This document shows positions 1-11,456 of a stretch of DNA of 64,000 bases, in pieces. The stretch is from Tetradesmus obliquus (taxonomy: Eukaryota; Chlorophyta; Chlorophyceae; Sphaeropleales; Scenedesmaceae). A program made the translations under genes and the position numbers. The stretch spans positions 248,001-312,000 of the forward strand of contig CP126193.1 in assembly GCA_030272155.1 (NCBI GenBank), read 5' to 3'. Position 1 is the first letter of the stretch. Each line of letters begins with the position of its first letter. The notes below the pieces were generated by a model. It was not told the origin of the DNA and searched no databases. It worked only from the letters and a program-made list of their open reading frames with translations.

Positions 1-234
1 TGCAGACGCTGCAGCTTTGCACGGCACTGCATGCCGGAAGCCCCCCCTCTACTCCTGAATGGGGACAATCATTTGCGCCTACAGGTGAGAACTTCGCATG
101 ATGCTATGATGCCATGATGCTGGACAGACGTGCCTGCGTGGACAGCCCACTTGGAGCGCCAGGAGCCTTCGGGCAGGGGGGCTTCTGGACCAGCATTGCT
201 TGCAGGTGAACGGTTGTGCATTTACCATGCCTAA
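1..234 (+). CDS. possible 3'-terminal exons of an upstream gene (partial)
   Basis: Positions 1-84 are open in one frame and end in an ACAG|GTGAGA donor. An acceptor (TTGCAG) at 200-205 rejoins the frame in phase and reaches a TAA stop at 232-234 after nine further codons. The encoded tail has no recognisable domain. It could be the last two exons of a gene that starts outside the window, or chance. No TGTAA signal was seen close downstream, which weakens the call. Confidence 0.25.
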
Positions 235-890
235 AACTGTCATATTACAATCAAGAGCATCACATGTGCAATGTACATTGGACCAGTTGCTAATGCCCAG
301 CCGCCTCTGCTATGAAAGGCCACAAGACTGCGCTGCTGTCACCTGCCTGAGGTTCAGCTGAACTGCAGCACATGCATGCCATGATGGTCCTGCATGCAGT
401 GACTGGAGGTGTCACTGTGCAAGCAAATTTGAGTTCCCCTGGACGCTCATGTGAGGTTGATCAATTGGACCTGCATAATCGCTGTACCGCGAGTCTGCGC
501 TTGCGCAACAGGCATACTACTTGTCGTCACTCGAGCTACTCCAGAGGTCACCGGTGTAGCAACCACAGCATGCTGCGTACATGCGTTAGGTCCTCGACAT
601 GGACGCCCAGCATCTTCTCATCCTCGTCAAAGTAACCTTTAGATTGTTTCAAAACTGTTTCAACGGGCTGTCAGACCTTACAGCTGATGCAGCGACAAGA
701 GGTAAGTAGGGTTTCGCGGTCATACCTGATCAGGGCTCACTCCTCTCCGACTGTTACGACAGGGTCGCCACGATAGTGATGAATGACTAAGCATCAAGAC
801 AGCCGGTGATCTTGTCATGTCGCTTTATTTGTGTTAAGCAGAGGTGGACTTTGAGATTGCACGGGTCGCACCTGTGCACACTCTGCAGCT
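235..890. other. intergenic / upstream region of the permease gene
   Basis: No supported coding sequence was seen in these 650 bases. The region presumably holds the promoter and 5' UTR of the permease gene that starts at 891. No clear TATA box or other core element was recognised. Confidence 0.5.
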
Positions 891-2625
891 ATGGCGCAAA
901 CAGCGCTCGCTGAATACTATGTGAGCGTAATTGACTATTATGTCGCCATGCTGGCAGCCCACCGCTGCTGCTGGCTATCAGCCGTTGGCACTAGCCCAGC
1001 AGTTCATGTGGGCCCACATGGGCGTGCATGCACTCAATCTCTGCTCGTGGCTGGCCTTGTAGGTGCGGAGGGCCTCGCAGACATCCTCCATTGCACCTCC
1101 GATCAGCAAAGCTGCCCGTGAGGAGTACTATTACGATGAGAGTTCGTTCCTCGGACGAATGAACAAGAAGTTCGGCCAGAGCAAGGTGAACAGCTTTGAA
1201 CGCGTTTGTAGCTCTGTTTGATGCCCCGTATACAGAGTTTGTTGGCGTTGGTAGCAAGATCAGCTGCAGACGTCGCAAATCCATCTCGAACGGCGGGCAG
1301 GCAGCTTGATCAAGTCCGTCAGCTGCGTTAAAATGAATTATCACCAATGCAAAGCGTTTCTAGATCTGTATATTACCCATCGATCGCTGATTTTTGCATC
1401 TGTCATGAAGCACGTGGTGATGACTGTGCTGCCCACATGGGCTTCGGTGACAGTGTTTGAATAAGGCGCACGCTACTCCGATTTATGCACAACGCCTACG
1501 TCGCAGTGATCCCGTCGCGGCCACGGCAAACCCTTGCTTGCATGCCACACAGGCATGGTCCATGCCTCATGCCTCAGGAGTCCTGGTAGCGCAGGCTGCA
1601 TGTGCCCTGCCAGTGCAGCACATGGTTCATGAGCCATGTGCTGAACACACACATCACAGTCACCATCAGGACATGGCACGCATGGCGCCCGCGCCTTGCT
1701 GCTGATGCGCGCACCTACGCTTTCTAACCGCTACATGTGTCTGGGCTGCTGCTGCTGCTGCTGTCGCCGTGACGCCTGCAGTGGGGCAAATACTTTGACC
1801 TCGAGGTGAGCAGCCAGCCAACTGCCAAGGAATCGCAGGGGAGCTGCTACATGCATGCATGCCTGCGCTTGTGACTGGTGGTTGTCGCTGATGAAGCAGC
1901 CGCTGCCGCAGCAGTGCTGCCATGCTCGGCAACAGCAGTACCAGCTGCAGCTTGGGAACGCTTTGAGGGCTTGTGACCTACCAGGCAGGATGTGTGTATG
2001 CTGACTGAGGCCACTCATGCATGCCTGGCGGTAGCACCTGACGCAACCCGCAGTAAATCAATCAATCTAGAATAACAAGCACAAATGCTGCTCCTGCTGC
2101 GCCTGAAGCTCTGGCGGCCGCTACAGCAGGCTGCTTCTGTGTAGGGCTGCTTGCCCGGCACTGCTTTGTGAAGGGACAGCATGTGAGAAGCAGCTGCAAG
2201 CCCAAAGTGCTGCACATAACTGATCGTGCTTGCTGCGTCTGCATGCGCTGCAGGGCCGCAACACCTACCTCACCGCGGAGCTGCGTGCCGGGCTGGTGGC
2301 CTTCCTCACCATCTGCTACATCATCGCGGTGAGCAGCCGCCTAGAGGCGCACCAGCAGCACAACCTGCTGCACATGTGTACAGCAGCATGACTTTGATTG
2401 TGCAATGCACGTCCACATCGCAGAGTGTGAAAAGCGCGGGTTGACGGCAGAGCAAAGTCGAGCAGGCGCCAGTTTCTGCAGTTGAGGCTTGTTCATAAGC
2501 TTCCAAGATGAAAGTGCCCAGGCAGGGCGTAACCTTGGTTCCTCCTGGAAAGCTTGGGTTGTACGCACTCACACATTTTATTCACATGGAGCATACACAA
2601 CAAAACAGGCACTGAGCAATGCAGA

Positions 2626-2678
<53 letters not shown>

Positions 2679-2972
2679 CGCTGCTGATTGTTGGCTGTTA
2701 GGTGAACCCGGCCATCTTGGCAGACACGGGAGGCACTTGCAGCATGGAACATTGCACGGTAAGGTTCAGCGTGCTGCACCTGCAGCAGCCTGCCACAGTA
2801 AACGACTCGTGCGGGTGACGCCGCGCTTACACCTGCGCGCAGACTCCACGTATGGTCATATGTCAGCCAAGCAGCCAGTGGTGATATGTCAGCCAAGTAG
2901 CCAGTCTGCAGCTTGCCCTCAGCTCACCTGGCCGCTTGGCAGCAGATACCCTACGCGCCTGTTGATGGCACA

Positions 2973-3018
<46 letters not shown>

Positions 3019-3718
3019 TGGTGCAGGGGCCCACTGCCGGCACCCCTGGCTGTAAGTTTGATGACGACCCGGGCTTCCTGGCCTGCAAGGTGAGGACAAG
3101 GTGACAGGGCTGCTGCGCACCATGCAGCAGCAGCACACACGGCTGCAGTTGACATCGACCACACGGCAGCTGCTGGCCTGCATGCCTGCACACCCATACT
3201 GTGTGAACTGCGGGTGTGCGGCTGAACTGTTTGCTGTTCTGCTGCGCCCACGGCTGCTGTGCACGGCACGCCTGTGCTCAACATAAACTCATCACCGTGC
3301 ATTTCCTGTATGAATTTGTCATTTTGCATACTGCATGGATGTGCGTGCATGACTGTGCCAGAGATGGCAATACTTCGGCAAGGGCTGTGCTGACTGCTCA
3401 CCTGCTGCCTGTTGTTGCTGGCCTGCAGCGGCAAGTGAAGCAGTCGCTGGTGGCCGCAACGTGCATCTCATGTGGGTGGCAACACAGCTGCACTGCAGCA
3501 GCAGCCAAAAGATTGCTGTGAACAGCCAGCTCTTCTGTGCTGTGGGTAGTTCGCTGCCACCGCCAACATCACAATGTCCAGCCGAAATGCACATGATTGC
3601 CTACATGCAAGCGCACAAACTCTGCGCTGTTGGATGCATTTCGCAGTGCGGCGTTGTGTGAACTCCTGCCCTTGTGCCAGCTGCGCTGCGTGCTTAACGT
3701 TATGCTTGCCACACTGCC

Positions 3719-3756
<38 letters not shown>

Positions 3757-6700
3757 AGCCGCCATCGGCTGCTTCCTGATGGCCTTCCTTGCCAACATGC
3801 CCCTGGCAGTGGCGCCCGGCATGGGCATCAACGCATACTTCACGTGAGCGCCACCCCAACAGCGCAGCAGCTGCGGCAGTGCTGCAATGATGTCCCGCCC
3901 GTTGTGTTGTGGCAGCGTTAGCAGCTGCATTCCCCCCCGCTGCTATACTTACCAAGTGGTGGGCTAACATGGCAGCACATGTCGGGAAAGATGGCCATCT
4001 AGCACCCACCAACTGACTGGTGCTTGCTTTGTATCTAGGATCCACATCTAACTACCCTCTCAATATTATCTGTTTCTCCTGCTGTACTGCAGCTACCAGG
4101 TGGTGGGCTACCACGGCAACACATGACACGAACGATTACCATTGAGTGTCCACCAACTGCGCTGACTACCGCTTGCACTGAAGCTGATGTTGTCCTTGCT
4201 GCTGCAGCTACCAGGTGGTGGGCTACCACAGCAGCACATGACAGAAGAAATGCCCATCATTATGACCTAGCATCCACGAACTGACTGGCGCTTGCGCTGC
4301 ATATGCACCGCCTTTTTGTCCCCGCTGCCGCAGCTACCAGGTGGTGGGCTACCACGGCAGTGGGCGCGTCACCTACGAGGAGGCGCTTGCCGCTGTCTTC
4401 ATTGAGTCCTGGATCTTCCTCTTCATCTCCCTCATCGGGCTGCGCGGGCGCCTGATCGAGCTGGTGCCCAAGCACATCATGCTGGCCACTGCAGTGGGCA
4501 TTGGGCTGTTCCTGAGCCACATCGGCTTCCAGCAGGCTGAGGGCATCGGGCTCATCACCTTCGACCCGGCAACGCTGGTGGCGCTGGGTGCGTAATGAAC
4601 AGTGGGCTTGGCTGGGTGCCTGGCTGGGTGCAGCTGCGGCAGACGCATCGCGCAGCTATGAACAGTGGGTTTGGCAGCATATGCCAACCTAAGCTCTGGA
4701 GATCAGAAATGTGAGCACTAGAACTATCGCCACATGCGCTGTCTGTGCTGTTGTTGCTGCAATGCCGGGGGACTGTAGCCTGACACATGACGTCACACGC
4801 TGCCAACCTGCTGCTGCAGGCGGCTGCCCGCCAGCTGGCCGCGCGTACATGTACACCGTGAAGGACACAAGCCAGGTGTGCAGCGTCAACCCCACCACAG
4901 GCCTGCCCCAAGCCACCGGCCTGGGGGCCCGCTCGGCTAACTATGCATGCGTGAAGTACAAGATGCGAAGCGGCACCATGTGGCTGGGTATCTGGGCCGG
5001 CGTGCTGATCGTGGTGCTCACGTATTACGAGGTTAAGGCGGGTATCATGTACGGCGTGCTGTTTGCCACGCTGGTGAGCTGGATTCCGGGCAGTACGGTG
5101 TCGTACCTGACGGATGCCACGCCGGGCGGCGCGGAGCGCTTTGACTACTTCAGGCGGGTGAGTGGGGCAGTGGGTGGGGCAGCGAGTGAGTGAGGCAGTG
5201 GGTGCGGCAGCAGCAGCAAGGGCAGCAGCACCACCAGCAGCAGCAGCAGCAGCAGCAGCACGGCCAGCGCTTTGAGTACCTCAGGAGGGTGCATGGGCCA
5301 GCAGCAGCAGCACCGCCTGGCAGGCACTGTGACAGGCGGGCAGGCAGGGGGGCAGGCAGACCTGCAGGCAGACCAGCAGGCAGGCAGCTAGGTAGACGGG
5401 CAGGCAGGCAGGCAGGCGGGCGGGCAGGCAGGCAGACAGGCAGGCAGGGACCAGGTAGCCTAGCGGCTGCAGCTGTGGTGACTACATCAAGTGCAGGCGC
5501 GTGCGAGCAGCTGGCCGTAGCAAGTGAGCTTGGCAGCCGCGCTGCAGCATGATCCAGGTCTGAATGTGAAGCGATGCTGCCTGTGCTGTGATGGCTCGCA
5601 GGTTGTTGATGTGCCCAACCCCAGCAAGACAGCCTTGGCGCTGCAGTGGAGTGCACTCAAGAACGGTGACGCATGGGTGGCCCTCATCACGGTGAGGCGG
5701 TAGCGGCACTGCGCAGCAAGCCTGAACTTTCGGTCCGTACAGCAAGGCTGAATCTTTGGTCCAGCACTATACAGCAAGCCTGTTGGGTGTCACCATGGCT
5801 GGACAGTCAGATCAGTGGCTGCTTCGATTGGTGTCGGCGGTGATGCATCGTATTTTGTGTGGCAGCCGCAACCGTGCATGCATGCATGGCCAGCTCAGGC
5901 GTGTTGCACGTGTGATGTGCTTTGCATGCCGCAGGGCTTCCAGCATTGCACAACTCAGCTACTCTGCAATGCTTTGCCAGCAGCATCATGCAGCTGCTTG
6001 CACTTCTCCATGCACGGTGTTACAACGCCACATCAAACATCGGTCACACATCCACCACCACCATCGGTCACACATCCACCACCACCATCGGTCACACATC
6101 CACCACCACCAGCATATGCCGTATGCCGGCTTGCCTGCTCACGCGTGTGTGCCTGCTGCACTGGCCGGTCTGCTGCAGTTCCTGTACCTTGACTTCCTGG
6201 ATGCCACCGGTGAGCACTGGCGGCTGCACACGCAGAGGCCTGCACAGCACGCACGATACTCAACGCAGGATGCATCTTTTCGACGCCAGATGGCAGCTGC
6301 AGCTTCAGCCCATTGCTCACATGTATGTAAACTCGCTGCTACCAGTTGCTGCCAGCAGGCTAGCTGTGTACACTGTACACATATGGGCTGCACACCACCA
6401 CAGTGTACACAACACCGTAGTGTGGGCTGCACACGCAGAGGCGTGCAACGCTGCTGCCAGCAGGCTAGCTGTGAGCAGAGCAGAGAGCTGCAGGGCTGGC
6501 AGCGGCATTATTTGCACATACAGCTGAACCTGTACCAGCTGCCTGGCTGCAGGGCCCTATCAAAGCAGCCAGCTGCCATAACTGCAACAGTTTGGCAAGG
6601 GTTGTGGTGTCTGCCGCAGACCATGCAGCAGTTGACACACCTAGAACTTCGGAGCTCCTGTGTGTTGACGCACCCGCCATCACCGAACCACGTACCCACC

Positions 6701-7091
6701 GCTGCTGCCGCTGCTGCCGCCCCATGCACATGCACATGCAGGCACGCTGTTCACCATGGCGCGCCTCATCAACGAGAACGTGCCCGGCTTCATTGACGAC
6801 AAGGCGCGGTGAGCATGCAGCAGGGCACGGGGCTGCCAGGCATTTTGTGTCTGTTCCTTTCTGTTTCTGTGTATGGTATTATGATGCTGATGGTGATGAT
6901 GACAGCGGGTTTGAGGCATTACAGGTGCGTGCCACTTGGAGGTGCACACACAGACACAGGCCAGGCCATGCTGGGTCAGGCAGTGCACGCGGTGTTGCAG
7001 CCTTCGGGGCGGGGCCGCAACAAAGGGCCCCACCAGCATCCTCCCTGCCACTGCTGCGGACCCTCAGCTGCTGCTTGAAGCTGCGTGTGCC

Positions 7092-7125
<34 letters not shown>

Positions 7126-8204
7126 CTGTGTTGTCGTGTAGGTTCCCGCGCCGCCTGATCACGCTGTGTGTGGATGGCGTGGCCATTCTGATTGGCTCCC
7201 TGCTGGGCACCTCACCCCTGACAGTGGTGGCTGAGTCATCGGTGGGCATCAAGGAGGGAGGGCGCACGGGTACGTGTGACAGCATGGCTTCAGTTGCATG
7301 TTCAGGTTGTGTGCTTTTGACTGCAGTGCTTGTCTGAAAACTGACGCATTTTTGAATGTTGAATATAACACTGTCGGTAACGTGTCACATTTCTGTGCAC
7401 TGACAACATCAAAGGCTAGGGTGGCGTGTGAAGGAACCTGTGGTTGGCCGAAGCAATGTATCACTCCAAAGTCTGCAACTACCCCCCCTGCTGCTGACGC
7501 CTCCTGCTGCTGCCGTCGCATTCCCCACCCCGCAGGCATCACGGCATTCGTGCTGGGCTGTGGCTTTGTGATTGCGATGTTCTTTGCACCTATCTTTAGC
7601 AGTATTCCTGGCTTTGCCACGGGCCCGGCACTGGTGGTGGTGGGCACGATGATGCTCGGGCACGCACGCGAAATCAACGTGAGCCGCAGTGTGGCTGGCT
7701 TCTTGGCGGCTGCTTTTGCCTGTGTGTAATGTTTAAATCCAGTGCTGTAGCTGCTGCTGGTGGAGGTGGTGGGCACGCTCTTGAGGTCTCTTTCCTAGGC
7801 ATGCGCGCGGGATCAACGTGAACCGCAACCATGCAGTATGACATGAGGCACGGCGTTGCCATCTACTGCTGCTGCATGTGCTCTAGTGTCAGCTGCAAAC
7901 GCCCTACCCAGCTGTTGACAAGGGCCCCTGCTGTCAAGCGCGGCAGGGCTAGATGGGAGGAGTGTGCCTGTAGCGCGATGCACGCTGGCATGCCAGAAAG
8001 CAGCTAGTCACGGTGCATATCAGGGACCTGTTGCTGAACCTGCCACATCCACTGCTGCTGCGGCTGCTGCTGCTGCTGCTGCTGCTGCAGTGGGACGACC
8101 TCAAGGTGGCCTTCCCCTCCTTCCTGACCATTGCGCTGATGCCGCTCACCTACAGCATCGCGTACGGCGTGCTGACAGGCATCCTGGCCAACGTCACGGT
8201 GCGG

Positions 8205-8239
<35 letters not shown>

Positions 8240-9343
8240 ATCGTGGTTTGGTTGCACACATCGCGGGCAGTGCTGTAGGCAAGCTGGTGTGCCTTTTTTA
8301 TTTTAGCAGTGTCGGCAGCAACTCCCTGCCACTGTCACCCCTGAAAATGACATGTTTGCCCACACGTGAGAACAACCGTCTCAACTTATTCCTACAGACT
8401 TGCACTCCTGCAATGCGCCCCTGCCGCCTTGTTGCATCCTGTGTGCAGCTGTGGGTTCTGTTTGGAGGCATCGACATGTTTAAGGCTGCGCTCAAGCGTG
8501 ACCAGGCTGGCCGCAGCCCTGTGAGGGTGTTTTATGACATGTTCAAGTGCTGGCGTGACGCCTTTGAGGACTTCATCCCTGGAGTCAAGGCGGAGTGGAA
8601 GCAGGTCTTCCACAACAGGGTGAGTGCACGCAGCTGCAGCGAGGGCCTGTTGTTGACAGGTAGATAGTATTCTGCATGCAAGCGTTATTGTTGACATGGC
8701 TAACATTTGCATGTAAGCATGCGAGCGAAGCAGTGGGTGAATGAGGTATCCAAGCAGGGGCGTGACAAACTGTCTTGACAATGCTGCTAGGTGGCACTGT
8801 TGATGCTTGAGAGACAGGTCAAGCGGTGCAGAGTTTTGTCGGCATGCACGGATGCCTGGAGCTGGTTCGAAATGCTGCAGCACGCACTGATCACACTGCT
8901 AATGCCAGCCGTCACGACATCCAGCCAGCCAGCAGCAGCAGCAGCAGCAACATCAAAATGCATGCAACCCGGCCGCTGCACGAGTGGAGCAGCCCACTGG
9001 CCTCATACTCGCCATTTACTGATGGCCTTCTGCAACCGCTTGCTTTCAGGTTGCCACGACAGACGGAAAGAAGTACGACGACCCCGATCAGGTGGCGCGC
9101 ATTGCCAGCAGCAACGGCGCCTGGGACCACCTGGCAGTCAACTACGTCGCAACCAAGCCCATGGGCAGCGGTGTGGTCAGCTACAGCGAGCCGCCCTCAG
9201 CGCTGCGCACTGCATCGCTGCGCGCCGGCTCGATTGCGGCATCTGATGCAGCGGCGGCGGCGGCTGCGATTGACGCAAAGGGCAAGGACGCTTCGGCGCG
9301 CTCCACGCACAAGAAGGGTGGGGAGGGCGGCGATGCAGTGTGA
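891..9343 (+). CDS. AzgA-type adenine/guanine (purine) permease, NCS2-like, 18 exons
   Basis: Predicted plasma-membrane purine/H+ symporter resembling fungal AzgA and plant AZG proteins. Phase-consistent exons are 891-920, 1081-1185, 1782-1805, 2254-2328, 2702-2758, 3027-3089, 3429-3471, 3759-3843, 4334-4587, 4820-5157, 5602-5691, 6179-6209, 6742-6808, 7142-7269, 7536-7678, 8091-8198, 8449-8619 and 9050-9343. They give 701 residues, somewhat longer than the usual 530-580 because of N- and C-terminal extensions. Family marks in order are YLTAELRAG (first TM entry), [23 protein letters not shown], a long hydrophobic block at exon 9, [12 protein letters not shown], and [22 protein letters not shown] split over two exons. 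The start is the only ATG found that gives an in-phase first exon with a GTGAGC donor. Introns 7, 10 and 15 contain duplicated pieces of the flanking exon. The C-terminal ~60 residues are Ala/Ser/Lys-rich and probably cytosolic. Family assignment is firm; exact substrate is inferred. Confidence 0.88.
2630..2678 (+). repeat. (CTG)n tract near intron 3' end
   Basis: About 16 CTG repeats, ending ~24 bases before the exon-5 acceptor of the permease (TTAG at 2698-2701). Similar tracts occur at 2972-3011, 3718-3755, 7094-7128 and 8060-8089, each shortly before or abutting an acceptor. Confidence 0.9.
2852..2907 (+). repeat. 28-bp direct duplication in intron 5
   Basis: Two adjacent copies of a segment containing ATATGTCAGCCAAG followed by CAGCCAGT or TAGCCAGT lie inside the permease intron. 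No function is suggested. Confidence 0.7.
3940..4333 (+). repeat. three upstream copies of the exon-9 acceptor of the permease
   Basis: The true acceptor and exon start (CAG|CTACCAGGTGGTGGG, exon from 4334) is preceded by near copies starting at about 3948, 4093 and 4208, spaced about 145, 115 and 126 bp. The copies at 4093 and 4208 keep the intact CAG acceptor and the first ~25 exonic bases, then diverge into intron sequence that itself shows shared words (for example the CCA(C/A)CGAACTG-like stretch). The copy at 3948 is decayed. These are tandem duplications spanning the intron/exon border. Confidence 0.85.
5263..5298 (+). repeat. echo of the exon-10 donor of the permease
   Basis: The end of the exon at 5157 (GCGCTTTGACTACTTCAGG followed by CGG|GTGAGT) is repeated about 130 bp downstream as GCGCTTTGAGTACCTCAGG with AGG|GTGCAT. 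It lies inside the intron, just after a CAG run. Confidence 0.85.
5333..5455 (+). repeat. GGCA-rich simple repeat
   Basis: Imperfect run of GGCA/GGCG/GGCAGACC units in the permease intron 10. Confidence 0.85.
6039..6110 (+). repeat. 24-bp minisatellite, three units
   Basis: Three perfect tandem copies of a 24-bp unit beginning ATCGGTCACACATCC, located in the permease intron just upstream of the exon at 6179. Confidence 0.9.
7756..7830 (+). repeat. echo of the exon-15 donor of the permease
   Basis: The segment CTGGTGGTGGTGGGCACG...ATCAACGTGA at 7631-7683 recurs here with a short pyrimidine-rich insertion. The copied GTGA donor follows GATCAAC, as in the real junction at 7678. Confidence 0.8.
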
Positions 9344-9670
9344 TGCAGTGTGATGCAGTGTGATGCAGTGTGATGCAGTGTGATGCAGTGTGATGCTGCA
9401 TGATGCAGTGTGATGCAGTGTGATGCAGTGTGATGCTGCATGATGCAGTGTGATGCAGTGTGATGCAGTGTGATGCAGTGTGATGCAGTGTGATGCAGTG
9501 TGATGCAGTGTGATGCAGTGTGATGCTGCATGATGCAGTGTGATGCAGTGTGATGCTGCATGATGCAGTGTGATGCTGCATGATGCAGTGTGATGCAGTG
9601 TGATGCTGCATGATGCAGTGTGATGCAGTGTGATGCTGCATGATGCAGTGTGATGCAGTGTGATGCTGCA
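9331..9670 (+). repeat. 10-bp minisatellite (TGATGCAGTG / TGATGCTGCA) overlapping the stop codon
   Basis: About 33 units of a 10-bp repeat in two variants. The first unit lies inside the last codons of the permease, and the TGA at 9341-9343 is the stop codon. The array therefore begins in the coding sequence and continues through the proximal 3' UTR. Confidence 0.95.
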
Positions 9671-9675
9671 GCTGG

Positions 9676-9680
9676 TGTAA
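9676..9680 (+). terminator. proximal TGTAA polyadenylation signal of the permease
   Basis: TGTAA, the usual chlorophycean poly(A) signal, lies six bases after the minisatellite. It is one of two candidate 3' ends; a distal one lies at 11452-11456. Confidence 0.45.
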
Positions 9681-10549
9681 GGGCAGCCGTCCAACTGAAC
9701 GTCAGCGGAGCATGATGTTTGCTTCCCGGGAGCGTGTTGGAGCCATGGATGGACAAGGACCAATTTGTACGGCTCCTGAATTGAAAAAAGAGCCTTGGGA
9801 TGTGCCTGCGGGTGCTGCCGGGTTTGGCTGCCCAAGGGAGGCGTTGGAAAGTGGCTCAATCAAGAAGTTGAGTCTGCACCGCATGGCATGTGCCGCGGTC
9901 TCGGCAGACACATGCCGCAGCAAATCAGGAGACTTTTGCTGTTGAGGTCTGCAGGTTCCGTGGTTGTTGATTCAAGGTTACGCATGCGTGTCGTGAGTGC
10001 AGCAGAACTGCACGGCATGGGTGCAAAAGTACCAGATCTGCCGCAGTAATCAAGCACATAATCATTGACAGACAGCTTGATCAGGCACAGTGCAATGGGT
10101 GACGCTTGCTCAGCATCCTTATTCCAAGAGGGCTGACTGTTGCTTTGTTTATTCTTGTGCTGGTGGAGTTGAGCGCGCGCTGCTGCCAGCTGCCATGGAA
10201 AGGCGGCTTGATCGGTGCAGCAGTGTCGGAAATACTTGACAAAAGGTGAATGTGGTGTGGCACGGCGAAACCTGCCACTACCACCACTGTATGGGCTGAG
10301 TACAGTACTGCATGTTTGTTTGAGGGCATTGAGGTATCTCCAGCTGTTTCTGTGACAAGAGCTGCTGCCGCCTGCTCTGTATGGTACAGTGACTTGGCAG
10401 CACCAACCCAGCTTGATGCCATGTTTCCTGCCAGAGGTTTGTCGCTCACCACAGAGACTTGCAGGCACACCAATCCTTGATCAATCCTAATGCACATGTA
10501 TCAACTGGCCGGTGGTCCAGTATGTGCCCTGGGGCGCAAGTGGGCGGGT

Positions 10550-10637
10550 AGAGGGTGTGGAGCCCAGGGGCGCCGCCCCTGGCCACACACACCCTCTTAG
10601 CCTTAACTTACCCAGGAGCTGCAGAGCTGCCTGGGTA
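10550..10637 (+). other. two adjacent strong inverted repeats (stem-loops)
   Basis: The first, at 10550-10597, has outer arms AGAGGGTGTG and CACACCCTCT and an inner stem CCAGGGGC/GCCCCTGG. The second, at 10609-10637, has arms TACCCAGG and CCTGGGTA around AGCTGCAGAGCTG. They are followed by a (TCAC)n run. This could be an RNA structural element or a small-RNA hairpin in the transcript. Confidence 0.6.
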
Positions 10638-11436
10638 GTCACTCACTCACTCACTCACGGTGGTCCAGCAGCATGGTGTCATTCATGTGTTGTGCCGTGC
10701 TGCGGTGAGGATGTGGACGCGGCCTGCCCAACAGTGGCGTGGCTTGGCTGCTGTCTGTTGCAGTCTGTGTCGATGTGTGGTCAGCAAGGGTGCCTGGGTC
10801 TGTTGCCCGCACTAGGGCAGGTACGGCATGCCACGCAGTTGGTAAATTTCCAGCTGTCTTATCACCGCAATTGTGTTGCTCATGTGGAGTCTTTCGTGGA
10901 GGCGTGCGCGGTTGCTTGCATTGCAGGCTGCCTGTGTGGGGTGTCTTAGAGATGAGGTGTCTGGGCTGTGTGGCTTTACGGGTTCGGGACCTTACCTGGG
11001 ATGAGGTTCCAGCTGTGTGGCTGTCGTGCTGGGCATGTCTGATGTGCAGTTTCTGGTCTTGGGTAGAGGAATTGTTTCTCCAACAGGAGCAGTGCTCCTT
11101 GCTTTGGCCAGCCAGTGGGGCGTGGGGCCGAGGGCTTTGGGATGTGGCTGTGGATTGCCTGTCATTTGAAGGTGACGCCCTTGTGTGTACATGGCACCTT
11201 GGGCGTCCAGGTTGCTGCAATAACATGTGTTTGTCAACGTTGATACCTTAGTCCCGTGTGTTCATTGCATTACACCGTTGTGCAGTGCTGCTGTGCATCA
11301 TCATCATGCATTGGTGTTCCCTTCGTTTCTTGCAGCACACAAGCACTGCAAGGATTACATATCACCCAACTTTTCTGCATGAGCTTCTCATTCTGAAGTA
11401 AGCAGATCTACGACCAAGTGTTACGTGTTGCTCCTG

Positions 11437-11441
11437 TTACA
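11437..11441 (-). terminator. TGTAA poly(A) signal, minus strand
   Basis: TTACA on the + strand. It lies 11 bases from an opposing + strand TGTAA, exactly where the strand skew reverses. This fits the 3' end of the F-box/LRR transcript coming from the right. Confidence 0.4.
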
Positions 11442-11451
11442 TGGCAATGCT

Positions 11452-11456
11452 TGTAA
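11452..11456 (+). terminator. distal TGTAA poly(A) signal, plus strand
   Basis: TGTAA at the end of the G+T-rich tract. It is a candidate distal 3' end of the permease transcript. Confidence 0.4.

Larger units (their letters stand above)
9681..11451 (+). other. G+T-rich tract, candidate extended 3' UTR of the permease
   Basis: No convincing coding sequence. ORFs of up to ~170 codons exist but are Cys/Trp/Leu-rich without domains, as expected from skewed non-coding sequence. From about 10.5 kb the + strand is strongly G+T-rich until a TGTAA at 11452, where the composition flips. Contains two adjacent hairpins (10550-10637) and a short (TCAC)n run. Confidence 0.45.

Noticed and set aside
6033-6320. 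Minus-strand ORF rich in Gly/Thr/Asp over the 24-bp repeats
   Set aside because: Product of the repeat within a permease intron.
9177-9859. Long His/Cys/Ala-rich minus-strand ORFs across the 10-bp minisatellite
   Set aside because: Open only because the 10-bp repeat lacks stops on that strand; three overlapping frames are equally open.
10739-11251. 170-codon plus-strand ORF
   Set aside because: Cys/Trp/Leu-rich translation of G+T-rich sequence; no motif and no convincing splice context.
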